NCBI RefSeq assembly: GCF_012863495.1
Contig: NZ_JAAVJL010000002.1
Span: 188,501-252,500, forward strand
From: Pseudanabaena yagii GIHE-NHR1
GTDB taxonomy: Bacteria; Cyanobacteriota; Cyanobacteriia; Pseudanabaenales; Pseudanabaenaceae
DNA length: 64,000 bases
Direction: 5' to 3'
This document shows, piece after piece, positions 1 through 8,735 of this stretch. The first letter of the stretch is position 1. Each line of letters starts with the position of its first letter. The position numbers and the translations under genes are program-made. Under the pieces are notes generated by a model. That model was not told the DNA's origin, ran no database searches, and saw nothing but the letters and a program-made list of their open reading frames with translations.

Positions 1-1
1 T

Positions 2-229
2 AAATTTCAAAGCTTTTTAGACAAAAAATTGCCAATAGATGTCTTCCGAGCTAAAGGCATTTTGCACTTTGCAAATATTGATAATCGCTATGTATTCCAA
101 CTGAGTGGCAAACGTTATGAACTCAAAAATGATGATCGCGGCAAATCTTTAAATAATCAGCTAGTGATTATCGGACGCAATTTACACCGAGAAGAGTTAT
201 TTGCTGAACTTACCGATTGTCTCGTCTAA
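2..229 (+). CDS. CobW-type GTPase, C-terminal end (partial)
   Basis: The window begins inside this gene; its frame is open from base 2 and stops at 229, so only about 75 residues are visible. They fit the C-terminal domain of the CobW/COG0523 GTPase family, with RAKGILHFA near the start and LVIIGRNL before a short acidic tail. Family members are GTP-dependent metal chaperones (zinc or cobalt), but the GTPase part is outside the window, so the metal and partner cannot be judged. A strong hairpin follows 12 bases after the stop and separates it from the convergent thioredoxin gene. Confidence 0.75.
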   Translation, partial: KFQSFLDKKLPIDVFRAKGILHFANIDNRYVFQLSGKRYELKNDDRGKSLNNQLVIIGRNLHREELFAELTDCLV

Positions 230-241
230 TTCGTCTAATCG

Positions 242-274
242 CTAGAGAGGCGGCGCATTGCGCCGCCTCTCTAG
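242..274. terminator. Hairpin between convergent cobW-like and trxA genes
   Basis: A 14-bp perfect stem (242-255 with 261-274) around the spacer cattg. There is no T-tract. It sits between two converging genes, so a bidirectional transcript end is likely. It belongs to the Y-NNN-G hairpin family seen across the window. Confidence 0.65.
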
Positions 275-276
275 GT

Positions 277-594
277 TTAAGCATGAACTGCTAAGCGATC
301 GCATAATTGATCAGCTTGGATGACCCCCTCAACCCGATCAACAGGTGCTCCGTCCTTAAACAAAACTAAGGTTGGCAAAGCATAAACCTTATATTGCGAA
401 GCAATTTCAGGATAATTGTCAGTATTGATCTTCACAATCTGCACCTTATCTTTCATTTTGTCGCTAACTTTGTCCAAGATCCCTGTCATTAGCTGACAAG
501 GACCACACCAAGGGGCATAAAAATCTACAAGAACGGGCAATTCTGAACTTTCTAATAACTCGTTAAAACTACCAAATTGCTTTGTTACTGACAT
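277..594 (-). CDS. trxA: Thioredoxin
   Basis: A 105-residue single-domain thioredoxin, the usual length for a cytosolic m-type protein. The active site WCGPC lies at residues 29-33 (Cys30, Cys33), with the cis-proline loop in YALPTLVLF further on. It reduces disulfides in target enzymes, drawing electrons from ferredoxin- or NADPH-thioredoxin reductase; in cyanobacteria this links light to carbon metabolism. The gene is alone on the minus strand, convergent with the CobW-type gene, and reads away from efp, with a long hairpin in the shared upstream region. The ATG start is preceded by AGGAG-like bases (ggagcgatc). Which thioredoxin isoform it is remains uncertain. Confidence 0.93.
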   Translation of the reverse strand: MSVTKQFGSFNELLESSELPVLVDFYAPWCGPCQLMTGILDKVSDKMKDKVQIVKINTDNYPEIASQYKVYALPTLVLFKDGAPVDRVEGVIQADQLCDRLAVHA

Positions 595-688
595 GGGGCG
601 ATCGCTCCTTTAAAAATTCAATTCTATAGCAATTCCCAAAAAAGTAGGAAGACGCTTCTCAGCAGTTATTGAATTTGCCTATGGACAT

Positions 689-743
689 AAAACCCAAAAG
701 ATGAGTAGCGGCGCATTGCGCCGCTACTCATCTTTTGGGTTTT
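689..743. repeat. 25-bp-stem perfect hairpin upstream of efp and trxA
   Basis: Perfect 25-bp arms (689-713 with 719-743) around cattg. It lies between two divergent genes, where a terminator would not be expected. It is therefore better described as a member of the dispersed hairpin family than as a terminator. Confidence 0.7.
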
Positions 744-846
744 GATTTGTGCTAGCTCTCTCTTGCGTTGCTATAGGTTTAAATTTTTTTGTCGCAAAGG
801 TTACACCTCTAGGCTAGAATAAGCTCTGGCTATTACTCAATCCGCA

Positions 847-1407
847 ATGATCTCTAGTAACGATTTTCGACCCGGCGTAACAATTGAACTCGATGGCGAA
901 GTCTGGCGTGTAGTTGAATTTTTACACGTAAAGCCTGGCAAAGGTTCAGCTTTTGTACGCACCACGCTAAAAAGCGCCATGACAGGTAAAAACCTAGAAA
1001 GAACCTTCAGGGCTGGGGAAATGGTTCCTCAAGCTGTTCTTGAAAAAAGCTCCATGCAGCATACCTATAAAGACGGTGAAGATTATGTCTTTATGGACAT
1101 GCAAAGCTATGAAGAAGCAACCTTGACCACTGCTCAAATCGGTAGCCGTGTCAAATACATCAAAGAAGGCATGGAAGTCAACGTTGTACGTTGGGGCGAT
1201 CGGGTAATCGATGTGGAATTACCTAACACTGTCGTACTAGAAGTTATCGAAACCGATCCCGGCTTAAAAGGTGATACTGCTACGGGTGGTAGCAAGTCCG
1301 CTAAAGTGGAAACAGGCGCATCGATCAACGTTCCGCTATTTGTGAATATTGGCGATCGCATCAAAATTGATACTCGTGAAGACACGTATTTGGGGCGTGA
1401 AAATTAG
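847..1407 (+). CDS. efp: Elongation factor P
   Basis: The 186 residues match the full three-domain EF-P. The KOW-like N-terminal domain carries the PGKGSAF loop, with Lys32 at the position that is post-translationally modified in some bacteria, and the C-terminal OB domain ends with [19 protein letters not shown] binds between the P and E sites of the ribosome and rescues stalling at polyproline stretches. The stop codon abuts the GTG of accB with no gap, so the two are probably co-translated, an arrangement commonly found in cyanobacteria. Confidence 0.97.
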   Translation: MISSNDFRPGVTIELDGEVWRVVEFLHVKPGKGSAFVRTTLKSAMTGKNLERTFRAGEMVPQAVLEKSSMQHTYKDGEDYVFMDMQSYEEATLTTAQIGSRVKYIKEGMEVNVVRWGDRVIDVELPNTVVLEVIETDPGLKGDTATGGSKSAKVETGASINVPLFVNIGDRIKIDTREDTYLGREN

Positions 1408-1893
1408 GTGGAATTTAGCTTAGAGCAATTACGTGAACTAGTCACGATTCTAAACAAGACGGACATTACCGAACTCACTCTAGAATCAGGTGATTTACGT
1501 CTGAGCATCCGCAAAAGCGACACTAAGGTTGCGCCAACTGTGGTGCAAGCTGCTCCTGTTGTTTCTCCCTTGCCATCGGTAGCTGTAGTTGATAATGTAC
1601 CGAGTAGTCCTGTAGCCCATACAACGATCGCTGATTCGATTCCTGCCAAAAAGCTTATCGAAATCACATCACCAATGGTTGGCACATTCTATCGCTCACC
1701 TGCACCCGATGAACCTCCATTTGTAGAGGTTGGCGATTCAATCAAGAAGGGTGGCACTGTCTGCATCATTGAGGCAATGAAGCTAATGAATGAGATTGAG
1801 TCTGATGCTGGCGGCAAAATCGTTGAGATTTTAGTGGATAATGCCCAGCCAGTCGAATATGGTCAAGTACTCATGCGAGTTGAACCTAATTAA
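1408..1893 (+). CDS. accB: Acetyl-CoA carboxylase biotin carboxyl carrier protein
   Basis: A 161-residue BCCP. It has an N-terminal dimerisation segment, then a Pro/Val/Ala-rich linker (about 45-80), and a C-terminal biotinyl domain with [10 protein letters not shown], the biotinylated residue being Lys125. It carries carboxybiotin between biotin carboxylase and carboxyltransferase in the first step of fatty-acid synthesis. The GTG start directly follows the efp stop codon, which implies translational coupling. A hairpin with a T7 run follows the gene. Confidence 0.96.
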   Translation: MEFSLEQLRELVTILNKTDITELTLESGDLRLSIRKSDTKVAPTVVQAAPVVSPLPSVAVVDNVPSSPVAHTTIADSIPAKKLIEITSPMVGTFYRSPAPDEPPFVEVGDSIKKGGTVCIIEAMKLMNEIESDAGGKIVEILVDNAQPVEYGQVLMRVEPN

Positions 1894-1907
1894 ATTTCGA
1901 TCTACAA

Positions 1908-1944
1908 CATAAAAAAAGGAGCGCTAAGCGCTCCTTTTTTTATG
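1908..1944 (+). terminator. Rho-independent-like terminator of efp-accB
   Basis: A 16-bp perfect stem (1908-1923 with 1929-1944), spacer ctaag. The 3' arm contains a T7 run, so this member of the hairpin family does look like a classical terminator, 15 bases after the accB stop. Confidence 0.8.
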
Positions 1945-2071
1945 AGTATTACTTTAGGATTGTTTTGCGATCGCTACAAACACCACCGCAGAAAGATTGC
2001 GCTCAATTGTAAATAATTGTTAAGCTAATCACATCAAATATCAATTAGCTTCACACATTAAGGGGACAAAA

Positions 2072-2308
2072 ATGGAAACCAAATTTGACTTTAGCGGACA
2101 AAATCTATTCATTCCAATCGTTTTTCGTGAAGATTTTAATCAATTTGCCAAATTGAGTGAAACCCAAGCTTGGTCACTATTTTTCACTGGTAGCCGCGAG
2201 GATAGTGCGCTAGGTTTTAGCAGAGCCTCAGGTAGATTCTGGACTGGTTTAGTAGTTGCTACAGTAATTGAATCTATTCTTGGTGCTTTTATATTTCACA
2301 TCAACTAA
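2072..2308 (+). CDS. Small one-span membrane protein, possibly HLIP-like
   Basis: A 78-residue protein with a convincing start: ATG at 2072 with aaggggac 7-14 bases upstream. Residues 1-50 are polar, and a single membrane segment covers about 58-76. From GR54-55 the pattern G-x7-E-x3-G (Gly59, Glu67, Gly71) resembles the chlorophyll-binding helix of high-light-inducible proteins. However, the spacing between GR and the next Gly is one residue short and the usual Asn before GR is Ser. The family is therefore not established, and it could equally be an unrelated small thylakoid or plasma membrane protein. It stands alone between accB and an insertion sequence, and has its own terminator hairpin. 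Confidence 0.6.
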   Translation: METKFDFSGQNLFIPIVFREDFNQFAKLSETQAWSLFFTGSREDSALGFSRASGRFWTGLVVATVIESILGAFIFHIN

Positions 2309-2349
2309 ACAACGTCAGTTCAGTTTAAACTGCAAATTTTATAAACTCA

Positions 2350-2384
2350 GAATCAAAAGCCTTGCTTGGCAAGGCTTTTGATTC
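2350..2384 (+). terminator. Hairpin after the small membrane protein gene
   Basis: 15-bp perfect arms (2350-2364 with 2370-2384), spacer cttgg, 41 bases after the stop at 2308. No long T-tract follows. Confidence 0.6.
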
Positions 2385-2443
2385 TGTACTTTAAGAGATG
2401 GTCTCTCAAATCCTGTTTTATAGCAGTTTTCGCCCCAAAGAAA

Positions 2444-2499
2444 CCTAAAGAAGCTTTTAAAGGAGATGCTTAAGCATCTCCTTTAAAAGCTTCTTTAGG
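2444..2499. repeat. 56-bp perfect palindrome without a loop
   Basis: Bases 2444-2471 are exactly complementary to 2472-2499, with no spacer; the centre is gcttaagc. It lies 50 bases upstream of the insertion sequence at 2550. The outer arm shares the word aaaggagatg with the hairpin at 4050-4100 on the far side of that element. Confidence 0.75.
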
Positions 2500-2549
2500 T
2501 CGAGTTTGAGAGCAAAGCTCTATAAATTATCCTGCATCTCCATAAAGAA

Positions 2550-4044
2550 CTGGAGTTTAGACTAAAAAAGGTAAAAAAGGCAGAGTAAAAGAGATACAAA
2601 CTGCCTAAAGTAGATGAAAAGTAAAGAGACATCTACAGCCATGATTATTGATAAACTACAAGACTTTCGTCAACAGGTATATAGATTTTTAGGGAACGGA
2701 CGGGATGCAATATTTGACTTGATGGATGCAGTATTGACCAGTCCGAGAGTGAAATCATTTGTAGAATTATCGTTATCCGCAGTGTATCGAAGAAAATGGT
2801 CAAGTCTGTATGAATCATTAAAAGACAGTCGCCCCAACCGAGGCAGGATAAGACGGTTATGTGTGGAACAAATACCCAAAGACATCCGCCCTTTGCTAGC
2901 AGGAGACCATACAGGATGGGGAAGACCCCATGCCAAAACGCTAAAAGACAGGAGTTTTGTGCATCAACCGAATTTGGTAGAAGGGAACAAACCGATCGTG
3001 TTAGGGCATGACTACAGCACCTTGGCATGGATACCAGAGATGACAGGGAGTTGGGCAATCCCGTTATGTCACGAGCGGATCAGTAGTTTTGAGACAGCAG
3101 GGCAAAGAGCCGCATTCCAACTGAGTCAAGTATGTCGAGATTTAACGGTAAGACCAATCGCTACTTACGACAGTGAATATGGCAGTGCCGTCTTTATGAA
3201 TTTGACTGAGGATATCCCTGCCGATTTACTAATACGTCTACGTCCTAACCGATGCTTATACAAAGCCCCTGCGCCCTACAGTGGTTATGGTCGTCCTCGT
3301 AAGCATGGGGATAAATTCCAACTTGCCAATGCTGATAGTTGGGGAGAGCCATCGGCAACTTTTAGCTTAGAAGATGAGACGGTTGGACAGGTGCAAATCC
3401 AGCAATGGTCTAACTTACACTTTCGGCAAGCAGCCCAACGACATATTCAAGTTATTCGAGTTACACATTCTCATTGCTCTGGTTTGTGGTTAGCTTGGGT
3501 GGGTGAACAGATGCCGACTTTAGACTCCCTTTGGCGCTTGTACTTACGTCGTTTTGCCATCGACCATTGGTATCGTTTTGCCAAACAAAGATTACATTGG
3601 ACTCTTCCCCATTTGTTGACTCCTCAGCAAGCTTTGCGTTGGAGTGACCTTATGCCTTTACTCTCTTGGCAATTGTGGTTGGCTCGTCAACTGGTTATTG
3701 ATACTCCTTTGCCTTGGCAGAAACCTCAAACCAATCTTAATTTTGGTCGAGTCGCTCAGGGCTTTGCCGCACTTTTGGTCAGGATTGGCTCTCCTGCTTG
3801 TTCTCCCCAACCTCGTGGTAAGTCTCTCGGTTGGAAATCTGGACGCAAGCGTTCTCCTTTTTCTCGCTTTCCTGTCGTCAAAAAACGAGCTTCTCGCTCG
3901 AAAAAGGTCAATCAAGACTACCTTAATTCCTAACTTTCAATATTCTCTTTTTCTCTCTCTTGCTTTTACTCAGTTCTCCGTTTTCTGGGTCACTTTTTCC
4001 TGCTCTTTTTCTGATTCTCTTAATCAACTTAGTCTAAATTCCAG
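2550..4044 (+). mobile_element. Insertion sequence (IS701-like), 1495 bp
   Basis: One complete transposase gene is enclosed by terminal inverted repeats of 16 bp, ctggaRtttagactaa, at 2550-2565 and 4029-4044, with a single mismatch. I could not find a clear target duplication: the left flank ends ataaagaa and the right flank begins taaataac. The element lies between two hairpins in otherwise non-coding sequence, so it does not seem to have broken a gene. Confidence 0.75.
2614..3933 (+). CDS. IS701-like DDE transposase
   Basis: A 439-residue transposase. Candidate catalytic acids are in AGDHTGWGR (about residue 93) and TYDSEYG (about 186). The third position, normally Glu in a conserved helix, falls in RRFAIDHWYRFAKQRLHW, where the aligned acid is Asp rather than Glu, so activity should not be assumed. 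The Arg/Lys-rich C-terminus is typical of DNA-binding transposase tails. An alternative ATG at 2641 is also possible. No internal stop or frameshift is visible. The family assignment rests on the general pattern and is moderate. Confidence 0.8.
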   Translation: MKSKETSTAMIIDKLQDFRQQVYRFLGNGRDAIFDLMDAVLTSPRVKSFVELSLSAVYRRKWSSLYESLKDSRPNRGRIRRLCVEQIPKDIRPLLAGDHTGWGRPHAKTLKDRSFVHQPNLVEGNKPIVLGHDYSTLAWIPEMTGSWAIPLCHERISSFETAGQRAAFQLSQVCRDLTVRPIATYDSEYGSAVFMNLTEDIPADLLIRLRPNRCLYKAPAPYSGYGRPRKHGDKFQLANADSWGEPSATFSLEDETVGQVQIQQWSNLHFRQAAQRHIQVIRVTHSHCSGLWLAWVGEQMPTLDSLWRLYLRRFAIDHWYRFAKQRLHWTLPHLLTPQQALRWSDLMPLLSWQLWLARQLVIDTPLPWQKPQTNLNFGRVAQGFAALLVRIGSPACSPQPRGKSLGWKSGRKRSPFSRFPVVKKRASRSKKVNQDYLNS

Positions 4045-4049
4045 TAAAT

Positions 4050-4100
4050 AACTAAAGGAGATGATTTGCTCACTTCATAAGCAAATCATCTCCTTTAGTT
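4050..4100. terminator. 21-bp hairpin next to the IS and the cNMP gene
   Basis: Perfect arms 4050-4070 and 4080-4100, loop of 9 bases. It lies just outside the right end of the insertion sequence and 43 bases beyond the 3' end of the minus-strand cyclic-nucleotide-domain gene, so it may end transcripts from both sides. Confidence 0.55.
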
Positions 4101-4143
4101 CTTAGTCATATCAAGACAAGGGGCTTAAGCCCCTTGCCAGAGA

Positions 4144-4686
4144 CTAGGCTCCACGCACATTTTTTACTAACCAATTAAGTTTTGCTTCAGCCAGTTCTAG
4201 ATTGCTAATCATGGACTGACCAAACTCTCCTAAATGAGCTTCTATATTATCAGCATCATTGCCATATCCTAGACGATTGACAGTTCCCCGGAGACGATCT
4301 GAAAGGCAAAGGCAAATAGCTCTATAAAAACGTGACGCAAAGTTAATATCCTGCTGTAGCTTAGCTAAAAGCTGCACCCTAGAAACTGATAGGACAACAC
4401 TTTCTTCTAGCGATCGCACGCTAGCAAGTGGAGGACGAGTATCAATGAAGGAAACTTCTCCTACAATTTCTCCTTCCGCAATTCTGGCAAGTTCCTTGTG
4501 ATCCTGTGACTCAATTGCCACACTAAATGAGCCACTCACAACAATATAAAGTGCTTCGCTTACATGACCTTCTCGGATTAAGAGTCGGTTAGGTGGAATT
4601 ACTTCTTTTTTGCCTTTCTGGACAAACCAGTCAAGGTCGCTATTATTAAGTTCACTAAAGAAAAGTAAAATTTTCTTCACTTTCAA
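4144..4686 (-). CDS. Cyclic nucleotide-binding domain protein
   Basis: 180 residues. A cNMP-binding (CAP-type) beta-roll fills about 10-125, recognised by PPNRLLIREG, LYIVVSGSFSV and the phosphate-binding cassette region GEIVGEVSFI around residues 72-81, with arginines at 84 and 91. The rest is helical. No helix-turn-helix is visible, so it is not an obvious CRP-type regulator; it may be a sensor or anchoring protein. It is transcribed away from an upstream AT-rich region shared with nothing on the plus strand, and is convergent with the insertion sequence. Whether it binds cAMP, cGMP or neither cannot be told. Confidence 0.82.
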   Translation of the reverse strand: MKVKKILLFFSELNNSDLDWFVQKGKKEVIPPNRLLIREGHVSEALYIVVSGSFSVAIESQDHKELARIAEGEIVGEVSFIDTRPPLASVRSLEESVVLSVSRVQLLAKLQQDINFASRFYRAICLCLSDRLRGTVNRLGYGNDADNIEAHLGEFGQSMISNLELAEAKLNWLVKNVRGA

Positions 4687-4894
4687 CCTCTATAACTGGA
4701 TTACACATAAGAAGACATATTTTTACAGATTCTCTTATGAAAACGATAATGATAATTCAAAAATTTAAGAAATTGTGATGTAAATATTTTGGTGTGATGT
4801 AAATATTGGGTTATTAAATATCAATTATAACTAGGGTGACAGGCTATTTAAAAAGCAAAGATGATAGTCCACCTCTGCTTTTTTTGAGTGAATT

Positions 4895-6484
4895 TTACTC
4901 AAGCAACATTATTCTTAGAGTGCTGGGTTGAGCAAGATCTCCTTCTAATAAGAGTTTACAGTTGGCATGAAGATGACGGGCAATGTGATACAAAGACTCA
5001 ATTTCATCTGGAGCACCGATTTTGTCAGCAATCTCGCCTAGCGAAAGAGATATAGTAGATGACTTTAAGGCGCTCATCATTTTCTTTTGTAAGGCTAATA
5101 CCTTGGCTCCTGCCTTTTTACCTGCTTCGACTCCAGGTTGGTGGTAGGCATTGATATTCACGAGCGACGCATAGAAACTGACAGCGCGTTCATACAGCGC
5201 AATTAATGCACCAATTGTGAGTTCAGAAACAATGGGTATTGTGACCGTAATCGAGTCGCGACCATTTTCGTAGAGGGCGCTCCTTGTACCTTGCAGGAAA
5301 CCTAGTAAATAATCTCCTGTGACTACTCCTTCTTCTACCTCGGGGTGTGGTTTTGCCGAATCTTGCAGGACTTCGATAAAAGTAGCAAAGAAGTTCGGAA
5401 CACCTTCACGGAGTTGCTGCACATAGGCATGTTGGTCGGTGGAACCTTTGTTGCCATAGACAGCAATCCCCTGATAAACCAAATTGCCGTCAAGATCTTT
5501 CTCTTTGCCGAGAGATTCCATGACTAGCTGTTGTAAATAGCGACTAAATAGCAAAAGCCGATCTTTGTAGGGCAGAATGACCATATCTTTTTCGCCTTTG
5601 CCATTGCTAGCAAAGTACCATGACATCGCGAGTAACGCCGCAGGGTTTTGGCGAAGGTTTTCTACACGAGTTGCGGCATCCATCAAGTTTGCCCCTCGTA
5701 ACATTTCACGAATATTAATACCTTGCAGGGCAGCAGGCACTAAGCCCACTGCGGATAGTTCTGAAGTTCTACCACCGATCCAGTCATACATGGGGAAGGT
5801 GTCAAGCCAGCCATTGCCGATCGCATATTTTTCTAAAGCACTACCAACACCCGTAATCGCGATCGCTTGTTTCGCAAAATCTAAGCCTGCTTTTTGAAAG
5901 GCAAATTCTGCTTCTTTCATGCCATTGGCGGCTTCAGGTGTACCACCAGATTTAGAAATAACCAACACAAGAGTCGTACTGAGGCGATCGCCTAATAGAT
6001 CAAGCACTAGGTCAATGCCATCGGGATCAGAGTTATCAATAAAGCTAATTTTGAGAGGGACATCAGCTTTAGCGAGAGCCTGAGCGACAAATTGGGGACC
6101 TAATGCTGATCCCCCGATACCAATCGATAAAATATCGGTAAATTTAGATGCAGTCGGTGGATGAATAGTCCCTGCATGAACTTTTTGGGTGAATTCCTCA
6201 ATACGATCAAGGGTTTCGGTAATGTCTTTACGCAATTCCTCAGTGGGGGCAATTTCTGGCGATCTCAACCAATAATGCCCAACCATGCGTTGTTCGTCAG
6301 GGTTGGCGATCGCGCCAGATTCCAAAGCCTTCATATCCGCGAAAGCTTTAACAAATTTAGGTTGGATCTGTGTTACAAAGTCTGGCGTAAACCTTACCCG
6401 ACTGATATCCAAGTATATACCTAGCTCTGAATGGTAATACAGCCAGTCTTGGTACCGTTGCCATAGATCCACAGCCGAATTCAT
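4895..6484 (-). CDS. pgi: Glucose-6-phosphate isomerase
   Basis: At 529 residues this matches the shorter cyanobacterial Pgi class. Recognisable elements are [13 protein letters not shown] (phosphate binding), SKSGGTPEA, the active-site region with Glu in [11 protein letters not shown], and the catalytic His in [12 protein letters not shown]. It interconverts glucose-6-phosphate and fructose-6-phosphate, joining glycolysis, the Calvin cycle outflow to glycogen, and the oxidative pentose phosphate route. The gene is monocistronic, with an ATG start at 6484 and a 440-base region upstream shared divergently with hpf. No terminator hairpin is obvious at its 3' side. Confidence 0.96.
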   Translation of the reverse strand: MNSAVDLWQRYQDWLYYHSELGIYLDISRVRFTPDFVTQIQPKFVKAFADMKALESGAIANPDEQRMVGHYWLRSPEIAPTEELRKDITETLDRIEEFTQKVHAGTIHPPTASKFTDILSIGIGGSALGPQFVAQALAKADVPLKISFIDNSDPDGIDLVLDLLGDRLSTTLVLVISKSGGTPEAANGMKEAEFAFQKAGLDFAKQAIAITGVGSALEKYAIGNGWLDTFPMYDWIGGRTSELSAVGLVPAALQGINIREMLRGANLMDAATRVENLRQNPAALLAMSWYFASNGKGEKDMVILPYKDRLLLFSRYLQQLVMESLGKEKDLDGNLVYQGIAVYGNKGSTDQHAYVQQLREGVPNFFATFIEVLQDSAKPHPEVEEGVVTGDYLLGFLQGTRSALYENGRDSITVTIPIVSELTIGALIALYERAVSFYASLVNINAYHQPGVEAGKKAGAKVLALQKKMMSALKSSTISLSLGEIADKIGAPDEIESLYHIARHLHANCKLLLEGDLAQPSTLRIMLLE

Positions 6485-6927
6485 ACGAACCTCACATGCT
6501 TAAAACAGACGATGCACAATGCCAATCGTAAGCGATAAATAGCAACCTTGTTTGATCTTATTCATACAAAAAATAGAAGCGTCAGCAACTACCTTTTTAC
6601 TTTTGCAAGTTGTAGCGACTTAGGGATGATGAGTGGCGGTGCTTCGCGCTACCCACCCTTACCTACCTTAGAGAAATAGGCTTTACTCGACTGAAAGAAC
6701 GAAAAACATTGATTTACATTACCTTTCACTCGTCCTAGAGAGCTAAAGATGGCGATCGCTGTAAATCTACGTTAAGAAGTGCATCAAACCTTGCTTCATA
6801 ACACCAGCAAAGTGTTATGGTGATCTCATAGCCAAATCAGCTATTCGGCGCAGTGGGGTAACAAAAACAAGATTGCGCGTTTCCTTTTTTATTAGCTGGT
6901 TTGGAGGTTAAAAGCGAGGTCATTGAG
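6485..6927 (+). promoter_or_regulatory. Divergent pgi/hpf intergenic region with long hpf leader
   Basis: 443 bases without a gene. It contains a small hairpin at 6797-6819 (cataacac paired with gtgttatg, 7-base loop) about 110 bases ahead of the hpf start. The cyanobacterial hpf homologue lrtA is known to have a long untranslated leader that controls transcript stability in light and dark. The position fits such a leader, but no conserved element was verified here. Confidence 0.45.
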
Positions 6928-7506
6928 ATGAAACTTGTAATTCAAGGCAAGAATATTGAAGTCACTGAAGCTATCCGCGAATATGTCGAGCAAAAGATTG
7001 ACAAAGCGGTTAGCCATTTCCAATCGTTAACCACGGAGGTAGATGTACATCTATCTGTGGCTCGTAATCCTCGCATTGCGTCAAGTCAATCGGCGGAAGT
7101 AACAGTCTATGCCAATGGATCTGTAATCCGTGCCGAGGAAAAGACTGAGAATTTGTATGCCAGTATTGACCTAGTTGCTGACAAGATTTCACGCAAGTTG
7201 CGGAAATTTAAGGAGCGCAAGAATGATCGTGCTGCGGCAAAGACTAGCGTTGCCGTTATTGAGCAGCCTCCTGTACCACTTCCCAATGGTAATCGTGTGG
7301 TTGAACTGCCCAATCAGGTCGTGCGAAATAAATACTTCACAATGCCTGCCATGTCAGTGGATGAAGCACTGGAGCATTTGGAGTTGATTGATCATGATTT
7401 TTATGTTTTTCGCAATGCAGAAACAGGGGATATCAACGTTGTGTATGAACGCAATCATGGTGGCTATGGTGTAATTCAACCCCATGATGTCAACAAGAAA
7501 CATTAA
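6928..7506 (+). CDS. hpf: Ribosome hibernation factor, long form (LrtA/HPF)
   Basis: The frame is open from a TTG at 6901, but ATG 6928 is preferred because gagg lies 8 bases upstream and the protein then begins MKLVIQGKN as in the family; this gives 192 residues. The N-terminal HPF domain (about 1-105) binds the decoding region of the 30S subunit. A linker and the C-terminal dimerisation domain (about 130-190, with [13 protein letters not shown] and GVIQPHD) make it the long form that pairs 70S ribosomes into 100S dimers. In cyanobacteria this is LrtA, the light-repressed transcript product. A terminator hairpin follows. Confidence 0.95.
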   Translation: MKLVIQGKNIEVTEAIREYVEQKIDKAVSHFQSLTTEVDVHLSVARNPRIASSQSAEVTVYANGSVIRAEEKTENLYASIDLVADKISRKLRKFKERKNDRAAAKTSVAVIEQPPVPLPNGNRVVELPNQVVRNKYFTMPAMSVDEALEHLELIDHDFYVFRNAETGDINVVYERNHGGYGVIQPHDVNKKH

Positions 7507-7516
7507 AAATAACCTG

Positions 7517-7553
7517 TAAAAAAGAAGGGGCGCTTTGCGCCCCTTCTTTTTTA
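7517..7553 (+). terminator. Terminator of hpf
   Basis: 16-bp perfect arms (7517-7532 with 7538-7553) with spacer ctttg. The 3' arm ends in T6, so it resembles a classical terminator, 10 bases after the hpf stop. Confidence 0.8.
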
Positions 7554-7659
7554 TGCAGTAAATCTTGCCCTTTTTGAGTCTGGATTTGTTACGCTAGAAG
7601 ACTAGAACCCATCTGGCACTCAACTTTAATCAATTTTATCTTTTATCTTTAGAGCAGAC

Positions 7660-8043
7660 ATGACTGTTAAGTACGGCGAACAGGCGATCGCAGAAGCAAC
7701 TCTCACAACTTTTCCAAACCCTAGAATTGGCAGAGACTATAGCGTTCAGATCACATTACCTGAATTCACTTGTAAATGCCCATTCTCAGGCTATCCCGAC
7801 TTTGCCACCATTTACATTACCTATACCCCCAACCAAGTACTGGTTGAACTTAAAGCAATTAAGCTTTATATCAATAGCTATCGCGATCGCTTCATTTCCC
7901 ACGAGGAATCAGTCAACCAAATTTTGGATGATTTTGTTAAAGCGGGTGATCCTCTTAGAATTAATGTCAAAGGTGACTTTAGTCCTCGTGGTAACGTGCA
8001 TACAGTAGTAGAAGTCAATTACACAAAGCCAATTACTGACTAA
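7660..8043 (+). CDS. queF: NADPH-dependent preQ0 reductase
   Basis: 127 residues, the compact single-domain QueF. The motif CPFSGYPDFA places the nucleophilic Cys at residue 40 and the catalytic Asp at 47, seven apart as in characterised QueF. VELKAIKLY and a HEE motif (His81) complete the substrate and NADPH sites. It reduces the nitrile of 7-cyano-7-deazaguanine to the amine of preQ1, a step of queuosine tRNA modification. No other queuosine gene is nearby. The gene appears monocistronic. Confidence 0.94.
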   Translation: MTVKYGEQAIAEATLTTFPNPRIGRDYSVQITLPEFTCKCPFSGYPDFATIYITYTPNQVLVELKAIKLYINSYRDRFISHEESVNQILDDFVKAGDPLRINVKGDFSPRGNVHTVVEVNYTKPITD

Positions 8044-8248
8044 TAAATCTACAGCGATTGCCACAAATCATTAGGTAAATGCAATTAAACGTAGGATGTA
8101 TTGTGGATGCGTGCCCCATTTTTTGACATCATGGGTTACGCTATTGCTAAAGCGTCCTACGGTTATTTATTAACATTGAATTGATTTGTTGATATAGGGA
8201 ACCATCCTAGATATAGATACGTCACACTGATCTAGATGTAGTTAAATT
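8044..8248. other. Intergenic stretch with a diverged inverted repeat
   Basis: Bases 8090-8165 start with cgtaggatg and end with cgtcctacggt, with gcgtgcccc and catgggttacg inside. This is the shape of a decayed small repeat element about 75 bp long. No gene is seen. Confidence 0.3.
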
Positions 8249-8686
8249 ATGAGAATTCGCAAGAAATATCAATCATCGGCTAGTGCAGAAATCAATCTGA
8301 CAGCTTTGTTGGATGTGGTTTTCTCGATCTTGGCATTTTTTATCTTGCTATCATCAGCCCTAATCGTACCTAGCCGCATTGGCGTTGATTTGCCAGTTAG
8401 CGATCGCAATGGTAATACTGATCAAAACACATCTAATCTCAAATCTGAAGATATTTTTTTAATCACCCTTGATCCTAATGGTCAAATGCTCTCTAATGGC
8501 AAATTGATCGCTTCTCAAAAGTTAGAACAGGATATTCGGCAGTTCTTAGCAACATCTTCAAAGGGGGTCGTTGTCCTAAGTGCAGATAATGTTAATGTCT
8601 CCTACCAACTAGTAATTAATCGTCTTGCTGAGCTTAGAGGTATTGCAGGCAATCGTGTAGCGATCGCCACTTCTAAATCTTCATGA
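8249..8686 (+). CDS. exbD: ExbD/TolR-family proton-channel subunit
   Basis: 145 residues: a short basic N-terminus, one membrane helix (about 17-40) with the protonatable Asp in LTALLDVVF, and a periplasmic domain. It would work with an ExbB/TolQ pentamer to turn proton flow into force on a TonB-like partner. That partner follows 49 bases downstream. No exbB is in the window. The ATG is chosen because the residues before the helix (RIRKKYQSSASAEINLTALLD) are the normal N-terminus of the family when read from it. Confidence 0.88.
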   Translation: MRIRKKYQSSASAEINLTALLDVVFSILAFFILLSSALIVPSRIGVDLPVSDRNGNTDQNTSNLKSEDIFLITLDPNGQMLSNGKLIASQKLEQDIRQFLATSSKGVVVLSADNVNVSYQLVINRLAELRGIAGNRVAIATSKSS

Positions 8687-8735
8687 TTAGTTAAGTCGTA
8701 AAATGAAAATAAATTAAAAACTTACTAATAAAACA

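Noticed and set aside
2541-4050. A target-site duplication for the IS at 2550-4044
   Set aside because: Only short, offset similarities (taaa on both sides) are found; not enough to claim a duplication.
3644-4051. Open frame of 135 codons at the 3' end of the IS transposase
   Set aside because: It overlaps the transposase in another frame, is Leu/Ser-rich without pattern, and has no ribosome-binding site: a shadow frame.
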